DNA of 64,000 nucleotides. It comes from Streptococcus oralis subsp. tigurinus AZ_3a. GTDB lineage: Bacteria; Bacillota; Bacilli; Lactobacillales; Streptococcaceae. The notes below the pieces were generated by a model. The model was not told where the DNA came from. It ran no database searches and worked only from the letters and a program-made list of their open reading frames with translations. Where the stretch lies: NCBI GenBank assembly GCA_000344275.1, contig AORU01000010.1, forward strand, positions 24,341 to 88,340, read 5' to 3'. Made by a program: the position numbers and the translations under genes. Shown piece by piece: positions 61,781 through 64,000 of this stretch (within the stretch, counting starts at the first letter, position 1; the number at the start of each line of letters is the position of its first letter).

Positions 61781-63142
<1,362 letters not shown>

Positions 63143-63309
63143 TTACAATTTATTATAAGAAAAAAACACTATTTTATCAAGAAGAAACAGTAGAAAAGAT
63201 TTGGAAATTCTGTAAATAACAAAATTCAAAACCTTAAAAATTAAATAAAATCCTACAAAATATAAAATCAATACAGATTATTGTTCGTGATATATGATTT
63301 ATGAGTTTC

Positions 63310-63545
63310 TTATCGGATAAGAGTTGTACCACCTTGCAGGAATTTATCTAGATATAGACGATAAGCTGTTTTAAAGTGATATAGTGAAAAGTCCTATCAC
63401 TTTTTATTTTAAATCGGATTAAGTAATATAGTAAAAACCGAAGATGAAGTGATTCCCACTCTGCACAACTCTGACCTAAAGAGGCATATTCTTGTTCAAC
63501 TAGTTTCAAAAAGACAAATGCTCGATCATAAAATTTCTGAAGCAT
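63310..63545 (-). pseudogene. comW: Competence factor ComW-like gene with a 1-base frameshift
   Basis: The minus strand opens MLQKFYDRAFVFLKLVEQ and runs through WESLHLRFLLYYLIRFKI, which closely follows pneumococcal ComW as I recall it (MLQKIYEQMANFYDSIEEE, then FLIYYLVRYGI). After residue 53 the match moves to the next frame: SLYHFKTAYRLYLDKFLQGG, like VYHYRVAYRLYLEKL of ComW. Adding one T to the TTTT at 63390-63387 restores a 78-residue protein, the length I recall for ComW. As read, the product is 65 residues with a wrong tail. ComW stabilises and activates SigX. The position beside purA and the rRNA genes is that of comW. The ribosome site is AAAGGGAA. Confidence 0.8.
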
Positions 63546-63791
63546 ATAAAAATTCCCTTTCTTATTAGTAACACTAGTCTAACAAAAATATAAACTAAAA
63601 AAACTTCAAATCCTATAAATGAAGAATTTAAAGCTAAACAAACTAAAAGTAAAATAAAGATGTAATTATAGGTACAAAAACTAAGATTTAGATTTTCAAC
63701 TGTCTACTCCACTTATAAAACATATAAAACATAACTACCCATCTATACACTTCACCTCACGGAGCGAGACGGACTAATAGTCACATAACAA

Positions 63792-63818
63792 AAAAGAACA
63801 CCATCTGGTGTTCTTTTT
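63792..63818 (-). terminator. Terminator of the rRNA/tRNA operon
   Basis: AAGAACACCA/TGGTGTTCTT is a perfect 10-bp stem with a two-base loop spacing and T runs, just after tRNA-Asn on the minus strand. The gap at 63546-63791 holds only AT-rich sequence upstream of comW; no clear ComE repeat was found. Confidence 0.85.
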
Positions 63819-63825
63819 ATCTAAC

Positions 63826-63898
63826 TCCGCCAGTAGGACTCGAACCTACGACATCATGATTAACAGTCATGCGCTACTACCAACTGAGCTATGGCGGA
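63826..63898 (-). tRNA. tRNA-Asn (GTT)
   Basis: A 73-base cloverleaf: acceptor TCCGCCA/TGGCGGA, D arm with AGCTCAGTTGGTAG, anticodon loop CTGTTAA with GTT, and T arm GGTTCGAGTCC. CCA is not encoded. It follows the 5S rRNA, the usual place in streptococcal rrn operons. Confidence 0.97.
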
Positions 63899-63903
63899 TA
63901 AAA

Positions 63904-64000
63904 GCTAAGCGACTTCCATATCTCACAGGGGGCAACCCCCAACTACTTCCGGCGTTCTAGGGCTTAACTGCTGTGTTCGGCATGGGTACAGGTGTATCTC
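63904..64000 (-). rRNA. rrf: 5S ribosomal RNA (5' part cut by the window edge)
   Basis: The minus strand reads GAGATACACCTGTACCCATG, then CCGAACACAGCAGTTAAGCC and the GGTTGCCCCCTGTGAGA arm, ending GTCGCTTAGC. This is about 97 bases of the roughly 116-base 5S rRNA; the first 20 or so are beyond the window. It precedes tRNA-Asn in the same transcript. Confidence 0.96.

Overview
The window is chromosomal DNA of a mitis-group Streptococcus (S. mitis, S. pneumoniae or a close relative). Support comes from two BOX repeats, a KxW-signal LPxTG StrH-type hexosaminidase, ComA/ComB, a ComW-like gene, cin-box (SigX) promoter motifs and a gene order that I recall from the near-origin region of the pneumococcus: 5S rRNA/tRNA-Asn, comW, purA, tadA, dut, radA, carbonic anhydrase, prs, araT, recO, plsX, acpP, comAB, the pur genes, strH, bgaC. 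Most of that block lies on the minus strand. No database could be searched, so family names rest on motifs and memory.

Left part (1-12.7 kb). This is an accessory-like mosaic. It holds the end of a type I restriction locus (hsdM plus the start of a RhuM-like gene), a detached 3' end of rpsI with its terminator, and a 5'-truncated gene. Next come a beta-helix lipoprotein divergent from a VTC/DUF4956 pair, a maltose acetyltransferase-type enzyme, and a persulfide-response operon (rhodanese, CoA-disulfide reductase-rhodanese, rhodanese) with a textbook CstR operator and a nearby cstR. Then follow relPRS (small alarmone synthetase plus two-component system) and a glyoxalase gene with one in-frame stop.

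Sugar block (12.7-26.2 kb). galM, lacD, agaS, a mannose-family PTS (IIA, IID, IIC, IIB) and the beta-galactosidase bgaC run leftward. A GntR regulator and strH run rightward. Together they would clip N-acetylglucosamine and galactose from host glycans at the surface, import the products and route them through tagatose-phosphate steps. strH carries a 4-base deletion.

Purine block (26.3-46.9 kb). Every enzyme of the IMP pathway encoded here (purC, L, F, M, N, H, D, E, K) plus purB is present, but the array is interrupted at several joints: an HNH-like gene between purL and purF, an HXXEE/TetR pair between purH and purD flanked by a second copy of the purH 3' end, an ATP-grasp gene between purD and purE, and a reductase gene, a gene remnant and an unrecognised three-gene AT-rich cassette between purK and purB.

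Competence and housekeeping block (47-64 kb). comAB is preceded by two double-glycine bacteriocin-like peptides with a membrane protein between them. Upstream of these lie three tandem units of about 122 bp. Each has a cin-box-like motif at the same distance from a 15-16 residue Trp/Lys-rich micro-ORF. This array is the best candidate for an undescribed system here. A further cin-box precedes dut-phosphatase-radA. radA appears to need an AUC start, and comW is frameshifted by one base. The window ends in the SRP RNA, tadA, purA, tRNA-Asn and a partial 5S rRNA.
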